Source: Massilia sp. BJB1822
GTDB lineage: Bacteria > Pseudomonadota > Gammaproteobacteria > Burkholderiales > Burkholderiaceae_D
NCBI RefSeq assembly: GCF_013369485.1
Contig: NZ_JABWEB010000022.1
Location: 1-64,000 of the forward strand
Length of the DNA stretch: 64,000 bases
Direction: 5' to 3'
Each line of letters opens with the position of its first letter. The first letter of the stretch is position 1. Both the position numbers and the translations under genes were made by a program. Under the pieces are notes generated by a model. It was not told where the DNA came from and searched no databases. It saw nothing but the letters and a program-made list of their open reading frames with translations. Below, in pieces: positions 51,371-61,761 of this stretch.

Positions 51371-51383
51371 TTTGATTGCTTGC

Positions 51384-51968
51384 TTACAGCTTGATGAAGT
51401 GCTCGCGGTAGTGCTTCAGTTCTTCGATGGATTCGAGGATGTCGGCCAGCGCGGTGTGCTTCTGGGCTTTTTTGAAGCTGGAGACGACTTCCGGCTTCCA
51501 GCGGCGGCCCAGCTCCTTCAGCGTGGAGACGTCGACGTTGCGGTAGTGGAAGAAGGCTTCGAGCTTGGGCATGTAGCGCACCATGAAGCGGCGGTCCTGG
51601 CCAATGGTGTTGCCGCACATCGGCGATTTACCCTGCGGTACCCATTGCTTCATGAAGGCGATGAACTCGGCTTCGGCCTGGGCTTCGCTGATGGTGGAGG
51701 CTTTGACGCGGTCGATCAGGCCGGAGCGGCCGTGCGTGCCCTTGTTCCAGGAATCCATGGCGTCCAGCGTGGCGTCGGACTGGTGAATCGCCAGTACCGG
51801 GCCTTCGGCCAGCACGTTCAGGTGCATGTCGGTGACAACCATTGCTACTTCGATAATGCGGTCGGTGTCCGGCTCCAGGCCGGTCATCTCCATATCGACC
51901 CAGACCAGGTTCATTTCATTTGGACGGGGAGCAGCAGCGGTTGCGGTGACTTGGTTCTCTTGTGACAT
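51384..51968 (-). CDS. orn: Oligoribonuclease
   Basis: The 194-residue DEDDh 3'-5' exonuclease degrades 2-5 nt RNA, including pGpG from c-di-GMP breakdown. The exonuclease motifs are 'LVWVDMEMTGLEPDTDRIIEVA' (D-x-E), 'CGNTIGQDRRFMVRYMP' (second Asp) and 'YRNVDVSTLKEL...KKAQKHTALADILES' (H-x-x-x-D). ATG 51968 follows GAGAGAATT. It is divergent from the M48 peptidase, as in related Burkholderiales. Confidence 0.95.
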   Translation of the reverse strand: MSQENQVTATAAAPRPNEMNLVWVDMEMTGLEPDTDRIIEVAMVVTDMHLNVLAEGPVLAIHQSDATLDAMDSWNKGTHGRSGLIDRVKASTISEAQAEAEFIAFMKQWVPQGKSPMCGNTIGQDRRFMVRYMPKLEAFFHYRNVDVSTLKELGRRWKPEVVSSFKKAQKHTALADILESIEELKHYREHFIKL

Positions 51969-52020
51969 AATTCTCTCTCGGCATGGCCTAAACAATCCGC
52001 CATTTTCTCACAGGCATAGA

Positions 52021-53292
52021 ATGTATTCACACGCGTTTTCGATTTTGTTTGTTTCTTTCCTGGCGCTGACCCTGGGGCTGCGCTTCTGGCTCGCCTCGCG
52101 CCATATCCGCCACGTGCTGTCGCATCGCGCCGCCGTGCCGGCCGAATTCGCGGAAAAAATCCCGCTGGCGGCGCACCAGAAGGCGGCCGATTACACGGTG
52201 GCCAAGACCAAGTTCGGCATGCTGACCATGCTGGTGAATACCGCCATCCTGATCGGCTTTACGCTGCTGGGCGGCCTGCAATGGCTGTCGGTCGAGGTGT
52301 ATAAGCTGAGCGGCGGCGGCATGGGCTACCAGATCGGCCTGATCGTCGCCTTCGCCCTGCTCTCCGGCCTCTTGGAACTGCCGTTCGACTACTACCGCCA
52401 GTTCAATCTGGAGCAGGACTTCGGCTTCAACAAGATGAGCAAAGCCCTCTTCCTCAAGGATCTGCTGACCAATACCCTGGTGGGCGCGGCGATCGGCCTG
52501 CCGCTGGTATGGGTGGTGCTGACCCTGATGGAGAAAAGTGGTGAGCTGTGGTGGCTGTATGCCTGGTTCGTGTGGAGTGGTTTCCAGCTCCTGATGATGG
52601 TGCTGTTCCCCACCGTGATCGCGCCCCTGTTCAATAAATTCACGCCGCTGGCCGACGAGTCGCTGAAGTCGCGCATCGAAGGCTTGATGCAGCGCGTGGG
52701 CTTCGCCTCCAAAGGCCTGTTCGTGATGGACGGTTCCAAGCGCAGCGCGCACGGCAACGCCTACTTCTCCGGTTTCGGCGCCAACAAGCGCATCGTCTTC
52801 TTCGACACCCTGCTCTCGCGCCTGGCGCCGCAGGAGATCGAGGCGGTGCTGGCGCATGAACTGGGCCACTTCAAGCTGAAACACATCATCAAGCGCATCG
52901 CCATGATGTTCGCCGTCTCGCTGGCCTTCCTGGCCTTGCTCGGTTTCCTGAAAAACCAGGTGTGGTTCTTCACCGGCCTGGGCGTGGCGCCGCTGATCGT
53001 GCCGGGCCAGAGCAATGACGGCATGGCCTTGATCCTGTTCATGCTGACCCTGCCCGTGTTCACCTTCGTCTTCGGCCCTTTGACGTCGCTCAGCTCGCGC
53101 AAGCATGAATTCGAGGCCGACGCCTTCGCCGCCCATCACACCGATGCGCGCGACCTGGTGTCGGCCCTGGTCAAGATGTATGAAGACAATGCCTCGACCC
53201 TGACGCCGGACCCGCTGCACTCGGCCTTCTACGATTCGCATCCGCCGGCCAGCGTGCGCATCCGCCAATTGAATCTGGCGGTGGCGCCATGA
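52021..53292 (+). CDS. M48-family membrane zinc metallopeptidase (Ste24-like)
   Basis: The 423-residue polytopic protease has its HExxH in 'EAVLAHELGHFKLKHIIKRI' and the third zinc ligand in 'RKHEFEADAFAAHHTD'. The N-terminal Ste24-type region has several TM helices ('LLELPFDYYRQFNLEQDFGFNKMS' is a family signature), and 'DGSKRSAHGNAYFSGFGANKRIVFFDTLL' precedes the active site. It is probably involved in membrane protein quality control. ATG is at 52021; the frame is open further back only across the orn promoter region. The end overlaps the next start by four bases. Confidence 0.93.
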   Translation: MYSHAFSILFVSFLALTLGLRFWLASRHIRHVLSHRAAVPAEFAEKIPLAAHQKAADYTVAKTKFGMLTMLVNTAILIGFTLLGGLQWLSVEVYKLSGGGMGYQIGLIVAFALLSGLLELPFDYYRQFNLEQDFGFNKMSKALFLKDLLTNTLVGAAIGLPLVWVVLTLMEKSGELWWLYAWFVWSGFQLLMMVLFPTVIAPLFNKFTPLADESLKSRIEGLMQRVGFASKGLFVMDGSKRSAHGNAYFSGFGANKRIVFFDTLLSRLAPQEIEAVLAHELGHFKLKHIIKRIAMMFAVSLAFLALLGFLKNQVWFFTGLGVAPLIVPGQSNDGMALILFMLTLPVFTFVFGPLTSLSSRKHEFEADAFAAHHTDARDLVSALVKMYEDNASTLTPDPLHSAFYDSHPPASVRIRQLNLAVAP

Positions 53293-53642
53293 GCGCGGCC
53301 ATCCGCGACGCAGCCGCGCTGCGCGCCCTGGACTGCGCCCACGCCACCCAGGCGCTCGATGCGGCCGAAGCGGCGCGCCTGACGGCGCTGCTGGACGGCT
53401 GGCAGATCGAACAGGGCAAGCTGACCAAGACCTTCGGCTTCGCCAACTATTACGAGACCATGGCTTTTGTGAACGCCCTGGCCTTCATCGCCCACGGCCA
53501 GGACCACCATCCCGAGCTGACGGTCGGCTACAAGAATTGCGCCGTGCGCTACGACACCCATTCGGTGGACGGCCTCTCGCTTAACGATTTCATCTGCGCC
53601 GCCCGCATCGACGCCTTGCTGCAGAAGGCGGTGCAGGCATGA
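53289..53642 (+). CDS. phhB: Pterin-4a-carbinolamine dehydratase
   Basis: The 117-residue protein regenerates dihydrobiopterin by dehydrating 4a-hydroxytetrahydrobiopterin. Signature blocks are 'GWQIEQGKLTKTFGFANYYETMAFVNALAFIAHGQDHHPELTVGYKNCAVRYDTHSVDGLSLNDF', with the H-H-P-E-L active-site motif. Start and stop overlap the neighbouring genes by four bases each, so it is translationally coupled to the M48 peptidase and rsgA. No phenylalanine hydroxylase lies nearby. Confidence 0.95.
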   Translation: MSAAIRDAAALRALDCAHATQALDAAEAARLTALLDGWQIEQGKLTKTFGFANYYETMAFVNALAFIAHGQDHHPELTVGYKNCAVRYDTHSVDGLSLNDFICAARIDALLQKAVQA

Positions 53643-54535
53643 GCAAGAGCATACGCCTCGGCACCATCATCGCCGCCCACGGCCGCCACTACCTGGCCGA
53701 GTCGGAGGGCGCGCGCCTGCAATGCGTCACGCGCGGCAAGAAGACCAATGTGGCGGTGGGCGACAGCGTGCGCCTGACCCTGACCTCGCCCGACCAGGCG
53801 GTGATCGACGCCATCGAAGAACGCAAGACCCTGCTCTACCGCTCGGACCAGTACAAGTCCAAGCTGCTGGCGGCGAACTTGACGCAGCTGTTTATCGTGG
53901 TCGCCACCGAGCCGAGTTTTTCCGACGATCTGGTGTCGCGTTCCCTGGTGGCTGCGGAAGCGGCCGGCATCACCGCGCACCTGATCCTGAACAAGACCGA
54001 CGTCACCGACTCCCTGCCGCGCGCGCGCGAACGGCTGCAGGTGTACACGGCCATGGGCTATCCACTGCACGAGGTGTCGGCGCGTGCCGAGCCGGAAGCC
54101 ACGGTGGCCAAACTGGCGCCGCTGCTGGCCGGCCAGTCCTCCATCCTGATCGGCCAGTCCGGCATGGGCAAGTCCTCGCTGATCAATCTCTTGGTGCCGG
54201 ACGCCGATATCGCCACGCGCGAAATCAGCGAGGCGCTCGACACCGGCAAGCACACCACCACCTTCACCCGCCTGTACCACCTGGGCGAGGATGGCTGCGT
54301 GATCGATTCGCCCGGCTTCCAGGAATTCGGCCTGTACCATCTGAGCGAAGGCATGCTGGAACGGGCTTTCCGCGACTTCGCGCCCCACCTCGGACATTGC
54401 AAGTTCTACAACTGCCGCCACCTCAGCGAACCGCAATGCAGCGTGCTGGCCGCCGTCGAAGAAGGAAAAATCGCGCGCATGCGCCACACTTTATACGGCC
54501 AGCTGCTACACGAATCCGCACAAACGCTTTATTAA
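53639..54535 (+). CDS. rsgA: Ribosome small-subunit-dependent GTPase A
   Basis: The 298-residue circularly permuted GTPase helps late 30S assembly. It has an N-terminal OB fold ('RLQCVTRGKKTNVAVGDSVRL'), a G-domain with permuted order (G4 'LNKTD', then G1 'GQSGMGKSSLINLL', G2 'TTTF', G3 'DSPGF'), and a C-terminal zinc knuckle ('CKFYNCRHLSEPQCSV'). The gene overlaps the pterin dehydratase by four bases. Confidence 0.96.
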   Translation: MSKSIRLGTIIAAHGRHYLAESEGARLQCVTRGKKTNVAVGDSVRLTLTSPDQAVIDAIEERKTLLYRSDQYKSKLLAANLTQLFIVVATEPSFSDDLVSRSLVAAEAAGITAHLILNKTDVTDSLPRARERLQVYTAMGYPLHEVSARAEPEATVAKLAPLLAGQSSILIGQSGMGKSSLINLLVPDADIATREISEALDTGKHTTTFTRLYHLGEDGCVIDSPGFQEFGLYHLSEGMLERAFRDFAPHLGHCKFYNCRHLSEPQCSVLAAVEEGKIARMRHTLYGQLLHESAQTLY

Positions 54536-54612
54536 TGTAACTCACCCCGCACAGCCGGCGCCCGCTGCCTTACAATGCCTTTCATTGGCTTGCATGGCCG
54601 GCACTAACGGGA

Positions 54613-57459
54613 ATGACGATGGAGATGTTCGCTGTCGATGACGACGTGGCGCAATGGGAGCTGGCCCTCTTGCCCTTGCGCGGCGTCGCCCGTCTGCCGG
54701 TGCTGCTGCCGCTGGCCTGGCATCTGCGCCAGCGCGACGGCGCGCGCGCCGAAGCCTTCGCCGCCGAAGCCCTGGCCCTGCTGCCGCAAACCCGTCTCGA
54801 TGCCGATGCCTGTAGCCTGATCAGCGCCCGCCTGCACCTGGTGCAGGGCGAGGCGCGCTGGCTGCACGGCCGCCTGGACGAAGCCGCCGCGCTGGCGGCC
54901 CAGGCGCTGGCGGCGGCGCAAGCCCTGGACGATCCCGCCGGCTGCGGCGACGCCCATTGGCTGCAAGCCTGGATCGCAGTCGACCGGGGCGAACACCGGC
55001 GCTGCGACGAGGAATTGGCGCTGTGCGCGGAAGCCGCGCGCGGTGCCGGCGACCAGGAGCGGCTGGCCGTGGCCGAAGGCGCCAGCGCGCGCTGGGCCGT
55101 GCTGCACGATCCGCGCGCCGCGGCGGCACGCTGGGGCGTCCACTTCGCGCGCAAGACCGAGCGCCTGTCGCTGGCCGCTGCCACCTGGATCAGCGACTAT
55201 ATGGGCCTGACCGCCAGCCAGGCCAACGACTTCGGCGCCGCTGCCAGCCACTACATCCACTGCTACGAATCGGCGCTGGAAACCGGCCAGCTGCGCGCCG
55301 CCATCATCGCCGCCACCAATATCGGCGAAGACTTCTGCATTCTCAACGACCTCCATTCGGCGCTGGAATGGATGCAGTGCGCCCTCGACCTGGCGCGCCC
55401 CACCGGCTGGCCGCGCAGCATCGGCGCCTGCCTGATGCACACGGCCGACACCATGCGCCGCCTGGGCCGCATGGACGCCGCCGACGAGCTGCTGCGCGAG
55501 GCGCTGGCGATCCTGGCCCCGGTGTCCGGCGCGCGCAGCTATGCCATCGCCCTGCAGTATCTGGGCGACCTCTCGCTCGACCGCAGCCAGCACTCGTCGG
55601 CGCTGGAAGCCTTCCTGCGCCTGCAGGGCCGGGCCGAAGTCCTGAACCAGCCCGACTTTCTCAGCGTGGCCCGGCGCGGCCAGGCGCATGCCCTGTCCTG
55701 CCTGGGCCGCGCCCAGGAGGCGCTGGATACCGCGCTGGACGCGGTGCATCTGGCGGCCGAGGAAGGCAATGCCCATCACCACATCGCCGCGCTGCGCGTG
55801 CTGGCGCTGATCCACAGCCAGCATGCGCTGCCGCCGCCGCAAGGCATGACGGCGCTGAACCCGCCGCTGCATTATCTGCACCAGGCCTTGCACGTGGCCG
55901 CCACGGTGGACGGCTATATCGTGCCGGGCGATCTGTACGAAGCCCTGGCCCACGAATACGCGCGCGCCGCCCATTACGAACAGGCTTACGAGATGGCGCT
56001 GGCCGCCAGCGCCGCGCGCGAACGCACCCACAGCCAGGAGGCGACCAACCGCGCCATCGCCATGCAGGTGCACCACCAGACCGAGCATGCGCGCGCCGAA
56101 GGCCACCACCACCGCGAACTGGCCGCGTCCGAAGCGCGCCGCGCCGAAGTGCTGCAGCAGACCAGCGCCACGCTGGAGCGCCTGTCGGCCATCGGCCAGG
56201 AAGTGACGACCCACCTGGACGCCGGCGCCGTGTTCCGCGTGCTGAACCGCCATGTGCATGCCCTGCTCGCGGCCAATACCTTCGTCATCTATCTGTGCGA
56301 TCCGGACGGGGCGCGCCTGAGCCGCGCCTTCGGCGTAGAGGACGGCCTGTCCCTGCCCGAGAACTCGCTGCCGCTCGACCATCCGACCGCCTACTCGGTG
56401 CGCTGCCTGCTGGAGCGGCGCGAAATCTACCTGGAGAACACGGCCCACCTGCAGCATCCGGTGGCCGCCGTCACGCCCGGCACGCAAGTCAGCGTCAGCG
56501 CCCTCTTCGTGCCCCTGCTGGCGGGCGAACGGGTGCTGGGCGTGATGACGGTGCAGGCCATGCACGCTAATGCTTACGGCGAGCGCGAAAGGCTGATCTT
56601 CCGCACCCTGTGCGCCTATGGCGCCATCGCGCTGGACAACGCCCACGCCTACCGCCAGCTGAAGGACGCGCAAAGCCAGCTGGTATCGCAGGAAAAGCTG
56701 GCGGCCCTGGGTTCCCTGATGGCGGGCGTGGCGCACGAGCTGAATACGCCGATCGGCAACAGCCTGCTGATCGCCAGCACCCTGGAACACAAGACGGCCG
56801 AACTGGAAGTGGCGCTGAACGGCCCCGGCCTGCGCCGCTCCGAGCTGGCGGCCTATATCGGCGATGCGCGCAAGGCCTCCGAGCTGGTGATGCGCGGCCT
56901 GCACAGCGCGGCCGACCTGGTGAACAGCTTCAAGCAGGTGGCGGTGGACCGCACCACGGAGCAGCGCCGCAACTTCAATCTGCACCAGGTCACGCATGAA
57001 ATCGTGGCAACCATGATGAACCGCATCCGCGCTTCGAACCACAGCATCGCCTTCGAGGTGCCGCAGCTGCTGGCGCTGGACAGCTATCCCGGCCCCTTCG
57101 GCCAGGTCATCACCAACTTGATCAACAACGCCCTGCTGCATGCCTTCGAGGGCCGCGAGAACGGCCGCATGCGCCTGGAAGCCAGCACGCCGCTGGAAGG
57201 CCGGGTGCAGATCTGCTTCAGCGACGACGGCGACGGCATCGCGCCCGAACACCTGAACCGCATCTTCGATCCCTTCTTCACCACCAAGCTGGGTCAGGGC
57301 GGCAGCGGCCTGGGACTGTCGATCAGCTATAACATCGTCACCTCGCTATTGGGCGGGCAGATTGCCGTCAGCAGCAGCGGCGCCGGCACCGCCTTCACGC
57401 TGGACCTGCCGCTGACGGCGCCCGCGCACGATCCGGAGCGCGCGGCTTCTATCTACTAA
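54613..57459 (+). CDS. Large cytoplasmic histidine kinase with TPR-like and GAF domains
   Basis: The 948-residue protein has about 440 N-terminal residues of helical TPR/MalT-like repeats ('A...A...LG....A' pattern throughout), a coiled coil at about 470-520 and a GAF domain at about 525-685 ('VFRVLNRHVHALLAANTFVIYLCDPDG...VFGVMTVQAMH'-like). The kinase core follows: H-box 'LMAGVAHELNTPIGNSL' (His708), N-box 'VITNLINNALLHAFE', G1 'FSDDGDGIAPEHL', F-box 'IFDPFFTTK' and G2 'GGSGLGLSISY'. There is no TM helix. No response regulator is adjacent, so its partner must be elsewhere. GGGA spacing would also allow ATG 54619 as the start. Confidence 0.85.
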   Translation: MTMEMFAVDDDVAQWELALLPLRGVARLPVLLPLAWHLRQRDGARAEAFAAEALALLPQTRLDADACSLISARLHLVQGEARWLHGRLDEAAALAAQALAAAQALDDPAGCGDAHWLQAWIAVDRGEHRRCDEELALCAEAARGAGDQERLAVAEGASARWAVLHDPRAAAARWGVHFARKTERLSLAAATWISDYMGLTASQANDFGAAASHYIHCYESALETGQLRAAIIAATNIGEDFCILNDLHSALEWMQCALDLARPTGWPRSIGACLMHTADTMRRLGRMDAADELLREALAILAPVSGARSYAIALQYLGDLSLDRSQHSSALEAFLRLQGRAEVLNQPDFLSVARRGQAHALSCLGRAQEALDTALDAVHLAAEEGNAHHHIAALRVLALIHSQHALPPPQGMTALNPPLHYLHQALHVAATVDGYIVPGDLYEALAHEYARAAHYEQAYEMALAASAARERTHSQEATNRAIAMQVHHQTEHARAEGHHHRELAASEARRAEVLQQTSATLERLSAIGQEVTTHLDAGAVFRVLNRHVHALLAANTFVIYLCDPDGARLSRAFGVEDGLSLPENSLPLDHPTAYSVRCLLERREIYLENTAHLQHPVAAVTPGTQVSVSALFVPLLAGERVLGVMTVQAMHANAYGERERLIFRTLCAYGAIALDNAHAYRQLKDAQSQLVSQEKLAALGSLMAGVAHELNTPIGNSLLIASTLEHKTAELEVALNGPGLRRSELAAYIGDARKASELVMRGLHSAADLVNSFKQVAVDRTTEQRRNFNLHQVTHEIVATMMNRIRASNHSIAFEVPQLLALDSYPGPFGQVITNLINNALLHAFEGRENGRMRLEASTPLEGRVQICFSDDGDGIAPEHLNRIFDPFFTTKLGQGGSGLGLSISYNIVTSLLGGQIAVSSSGAGTAFTLDLPLTAPAHDPERAASIY

Positions 57460-57524
57460 TCTAGCAATTCTCACACCTGCCATATTATCCACGCCGCGTC
57501 TGGCCGTGCGCCAAAGAAAACCCG

Positions 57525-57530
57525 TATAAT
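57525..57530 (+). promoter_or_regulatory. Candidate -10 element (TATAAT) upstream of argF
   Basis: A perfect TATAAT lies 64 bases before the argF ATG, after the kinase gene's end. No convincing -35 hexamer is present at the normal spacing, so this is a tentative promoter. Confidence 0.35.
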
Positions 57531-57594
57531 GGTTTTTTCAAGGCTGGCCAAACGGCGCTCTGCCCTCCACGGCCACGCATCAAACATTGTCACC

Positions 57595-58521
57595 ATGTCT
57601 ACGAAAAAACCGATCAAACACTACCTCCAGTTTTCCGATTTCACGTTGGAAGAATATGAATACGTGATCGAGCGCGCCCATGTGATCAAGCGTAAGTTCA
57701 AGAACTACGAGATCTATCACCCGCTGATCGACCGTACCCTGGTGATGGTGTTTGAAAAGAATTCGACCCGCACCCGCCTCTCCTTCGAGGCCGGCATGCA
57801 CCAGTTGGGCGGCGCCGCCATCTACCTGAACACGCGCGACAGCCAGCTGGGACGCGGCGAGCCGGTGGAAGACGCCGGCCAGGTGATGTCCCGCATGTGC
57901 GACATCATCATGGTGCGCACCTTCGGCCAGGAGATCATCGAGCGTTTCGCCGCCAATTCGCGCGTGCCGGTGATCAATGGCCTGACCAATGAGCACCACC
58001 CCTGCCAGGTGTTCGCCGACATCTTCACCTACTACGAGCACCGCGGCCCGATCACGGGCAAGACCGTGGCCTGGGTGGGCGACGCCAACAATATGCTGTA
58101 CTCCTGGCTGCAGGCGGCCGAAGTGTTCGGCTTCCACCTGAACGTGTCCACGCCCAAAGGCTACGATATGGACCTGTCGCAGGTGCAGACCGAGCGCTAC
58201 ACCTTCTTCGACAATCCGTCCGACGCCTGCGCCGGCGCCCACCTGGTCAACACCGACGTCTGGACCAGCATGGGTTACGAGGCCGAAAACGCGGCCCGCC
58301 TGAAAGCCTTCGACGGCTTCATGGTCGATGCGGCCAAGATGCAGCGCGCCGCGCCCGACGCCCTCTTCATGCACTGCCTGCCCGCCCACCGCGGCGAGGA
58401 AGTGGCGGCCGAAGTGATCGACGGCCCGCAATCGGTGGTCTGGGACGAGGCGGAAAACCGCCTGCACATCCAGAAGGCCTTGATCGAGTACCTGCTGCTG
58501 GGCCGCATCGACAGCAAATAA
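57595..58521 (+). CDS. argF: Ornithine carbamoyltransferase
   Basis: The 308-residue enzyme makes citrulline from ornithine and carbamoyl phosphate. It has the carbamoyl-phosphate site 'EKNSTRTRLSFEAGMHQLGG' (S-T-R-T-R), 'MVRTFGQEIIERFA', 'NGLTNEHHPCQVFADIFTYYEH' (H-P-x-Q), the ornithine site 'VNTDVWTSMG' (D-x-x-x-S-M-G) and 'MHCLPAHRGEEV' (H-C-L-P). ATG 57595 gives the usual 'KKPIKHYLQFSDFT' start; an in-frame ATG at 57529 lies inside the promoter-like TATAATGG. It is followed after 38 bases by argG. Confidence 0.96.
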   Translation: MSTKKPIKHYLQFSDFTLEEYEYVIERAHVIKRKFKNYEIYHPLIDRTLVMVFEKNSTRTRLSFEAGMHQLGGAAIYLNTRDSQLGRGEPVEDAGQVMSRMCDIIMVRTFGQEIIERFAANSRVPVINGLTNEHHPCQVFADIFTYYEHRGPITGKTVAWVGDANNMLYSWLQAAEVFGFHLNVSTPKGYDMDLSQVQTERYTFFDNPSDACAGAHLVNTDVWTSMGYEAENAARLKAFDGFMVDAAKMQRAAPDALFMHCLPAHRGEEVAAEVIDGPQSVVWDEAENRLHIQKALIEYLLLGRIDSK

Positions 58522-58559
58522 GCGCCCTACCCTATACCCAACCTGAAACGAGAACGAGC

Positions 58560-59792
<1,233 letters not shown>

Positions 59793-59816
59793 GACTGCTG
59801 CACCAGCGTGCACGCC

Positions 59817-59841
59817 AAGCCGCCTTCGGGCGGCTTTTTTT
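59817..59841 (+). terminator. Rho-independent terminator of argFG
   Basis: The 8-bp stem AAGCCGCC / GGCGGCTT with a TTCG tetraloop runs into a T-tract ending at 59841, 25 bases after the argG stop. Confidence 0.92.
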
Positions 59842-59925
59842 GCGCCCGCCATACGCACTGCTCGCGCAGCTCGCCTCAAAATGGTACATTTCCTGCCATA
59901 AGCCCTGTCCCCGCCAGGAGAAAAA

Positions 59926-61749
59926 ATGATCAAAAATCTGAGCGTCAAACACAAACTCTATTTCGGCTTTGGGACCATTCTCGCGGTCCTGATCATCCTG
60001 CTGCTGCTTGCCTATAACCGCTTCCAGAGCCTGGCCGAGGCAAATAACTGGGACAAGCACACCATGGAAGTGCTGCATGATATCGACGCGGTCAACAACG
60101 CCATCCTCAGCATCCAGGTCGAGGTGCGCGGCTATCTCCTGACCGGCAACGAGGCCACCCTAAGCGGCGGCAACAAGGACAAGATCGCCGAAATGAAGCG
60201 TGACCTGCGCGAACTGATCAAGCTGACCGCCGACAATCCCGCCCAGAACGAGCGCCTGAAAAAGACCGAAACCGTGCTGACCACCTGGGCCGACACCCTG
60301 ATGCGGGCCCAGATCGAAAAACGCCGCTCGCTCGGCAACACGGCCGGCGCGGCGGACCTCATGGGCCAGTCCAAGGAATTGCGCGACAGCGCCAGCGCCG
60401 TGCAGGAAGGCCGCCGCCTGCTCGACGAGGCGGCCACCGAGGAAGACCGCCTGCTGGCCCAGCGCAGCCAGGCCAGCCAGCGCCAGCAGGAAAATATGCT
60501 GATGGTGCTGACCGTCGGCGGCGCCGTCTGCGTCACGCTGTCGCTGCTGGTGGTGATCCTGCTCTCCAAAGCCATCCTGGCGCCGCTGGCCAACCTGAGC
60601 TGGGCCGCGGGCCGCATCGGCGAAGGCGACCAGAATGCGCGCGCCACCGTCAACACCGGCGATGAACTGGGCCAGGTGGGCGATGCCTTCAACAAGATGG
60701 CGCAAGCCATTCAGGCCAGCCAGGAGAAGGAAAAAGCGGCTTCCGACCTGCTCAAGTCCAAGGTCGATACCCTGCTGGTGACCATCAACAAGGCCGCCGC
60801 CGGCGACCTGACCGGCAATGTCGCCATCGGCGGCGAGGATGCCATCGGCCAGTTGGGCGATGGCATGGGACGCATGTTCGAGAATCTGCGCCTGCTGATC
60901 AACAATGTGCAGAAGGCCGGCATCCAGGTCACCACCTCGGCCACTGAAATCGCCGCTTCGGCCAAGGAACAGGAAGCCATGGGCGTGGAACAGGCCCAGA
61001 CCAGCGTGGAAATCCTGGCCACCACCAAGGAAATCTCCAGCAATACCAGCCAGCTGCTGAAAACCATGGAAGACGCCACTGCCGTCGCCGACTACACCAC
61101 CAGCGCCACCGCCGAAGCGCAGGGCAATCTGCGCCGCATGGACCAGACCATGCACACCATGGTGGCGGCCACCGACTCGATCAACGCCAAGCTGGCCGCG
61201 CTGTCGGAAAAGGCCAGCAATATCAACAGCGTGCTGACCACCATCACGAAAGTGGCCGACCAGACCAATATCCTCTCGCTCAATGCCGCCATCGAGGCCG
61301 AGAAGGCGGGCGAGGCGGGCCGCGGCTTCTCGGTGGTGGCCACGGAAATCCGCCGCCTGGCCGACCAGACCTCGGTCTCCACCTGGGATATCGAACAGAT
61401 GCTCAAGGAGATGCAGTCGGCCGTCTCGGCCAGCGTGATGGGCATGGACAAATTCTCCGAAGAGATTCGGCGCAGCGTGGGCGAAGTGCGCCAGGTGGTC
61501 GAGCAGCTCTCGGGCGTGATGGACCAGGTGCAGAAGCTGGCGCCGCAGTTCGACGCCGTGCTGCAAGGCATGCAGTCGCAGGCTGTGGGCGCCCAGCAGA
61601 TCACGGAAACCATGATGCAGCTGAACGACGCCACCCAGCAGACGGTGGAGTCGCTGAAGTCCACCAGCGAGGCGGTGCACCAGTTGCAGTACGCCGCTAC
61701 CGACCTGCAATCCAGCGTTGCCACCTTCGCCGTCGCCGGCGGCGGCTAG
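59926..61749 (+). CDS. wspA: WspA-like methyl-accepting receptor
   Basis: The 607-residue receptor has TM1 at about 13-32, a CHASE3-like periplasmic helical bundle at about 35-185 ('ILSIQVEVRGYLLTGNEA' is characteristic), TM2 at about 190-212, HAMP, and a signalling domain whose tip reads 'VADQTNILSLNAAIEAEKAGEAGRGFSVVATEIRRLADQT'. The A-E-K-A-G-E-A-G variant and 'TWDIEQMLKEMQSAVSASVMGMDKFSEEIRRSV' segment are typical of WspA. In Pseudomonas Wsp senses surface contact and raises c-di-GMP via WspR. A good ribosome site (AGGAGA) precedes ATG. It heads the operon continued by wspB, wspC and wspD. Confidence 0.88.
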   Translation: MIKNLSVKHKLYFGFGTILAVLIILLLLAYNRFQSLAEANNWDKHTMEVLHDIDAVNNAILSIQVEVRGYLLTGNEATLSGGNKDKIAEMKRDLRELIKLTADNPAQNERLKKTETVLTTWADTLMRAQIEKRRSLGNTAGAADLMGQSKELRDSASAVQEGRRLLDEAATEEDRLLAQRSQASQRQQENMLMVLTVGGAVCVTLSLLVVILLSKAILAPLANLSWAAGRIGEGDQNARATVNTGDELGQVGDAFNKMAQAIQASQEKEKAASDLLKSKVDTLLVTINKAAAGDLTGNVAIGGEDAIGQLGDGMGRMFENLRLLINNVQKAGIQVTTSATEIAASAKEQEAMGVEQAQTSVEILATTKEISSNTSQLLKTMEDATAVADYTTSATAEAQGNLRRMDQTMHTMVAATDSINAKLAALSEKASNINSVLTTITKVADQTNILSLNAAIEAEKAGEAGRGFSVVATEIRRLADQTSVSTWDIEQMLKEMQSAVSASVMGMDKFSEEIRRSVGEVRQVVEQLSGVMDQVQKLAPQFDAVLQGMQSQAVGAQQITETMMQLNDATQQTVESLKSTSEAVHQLQYAATDLQSSVATFAVAGGG

Positions 61750-61761
61750 GCGGGAGCGCCG

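Noticed and set aside
54604..57252. An 882-codon minus-strand open frame opposite the TPR-GAF kinase.
   Set aside because: The plus strand carries intact kinase motifs; the reverse frame has no recognisable domain.
57525..57594. An arginine-repressor operator before argF.
   Set aside because: No clear ArgR-type dyad was found in this short leader; only an isolated TATAAT stands out.
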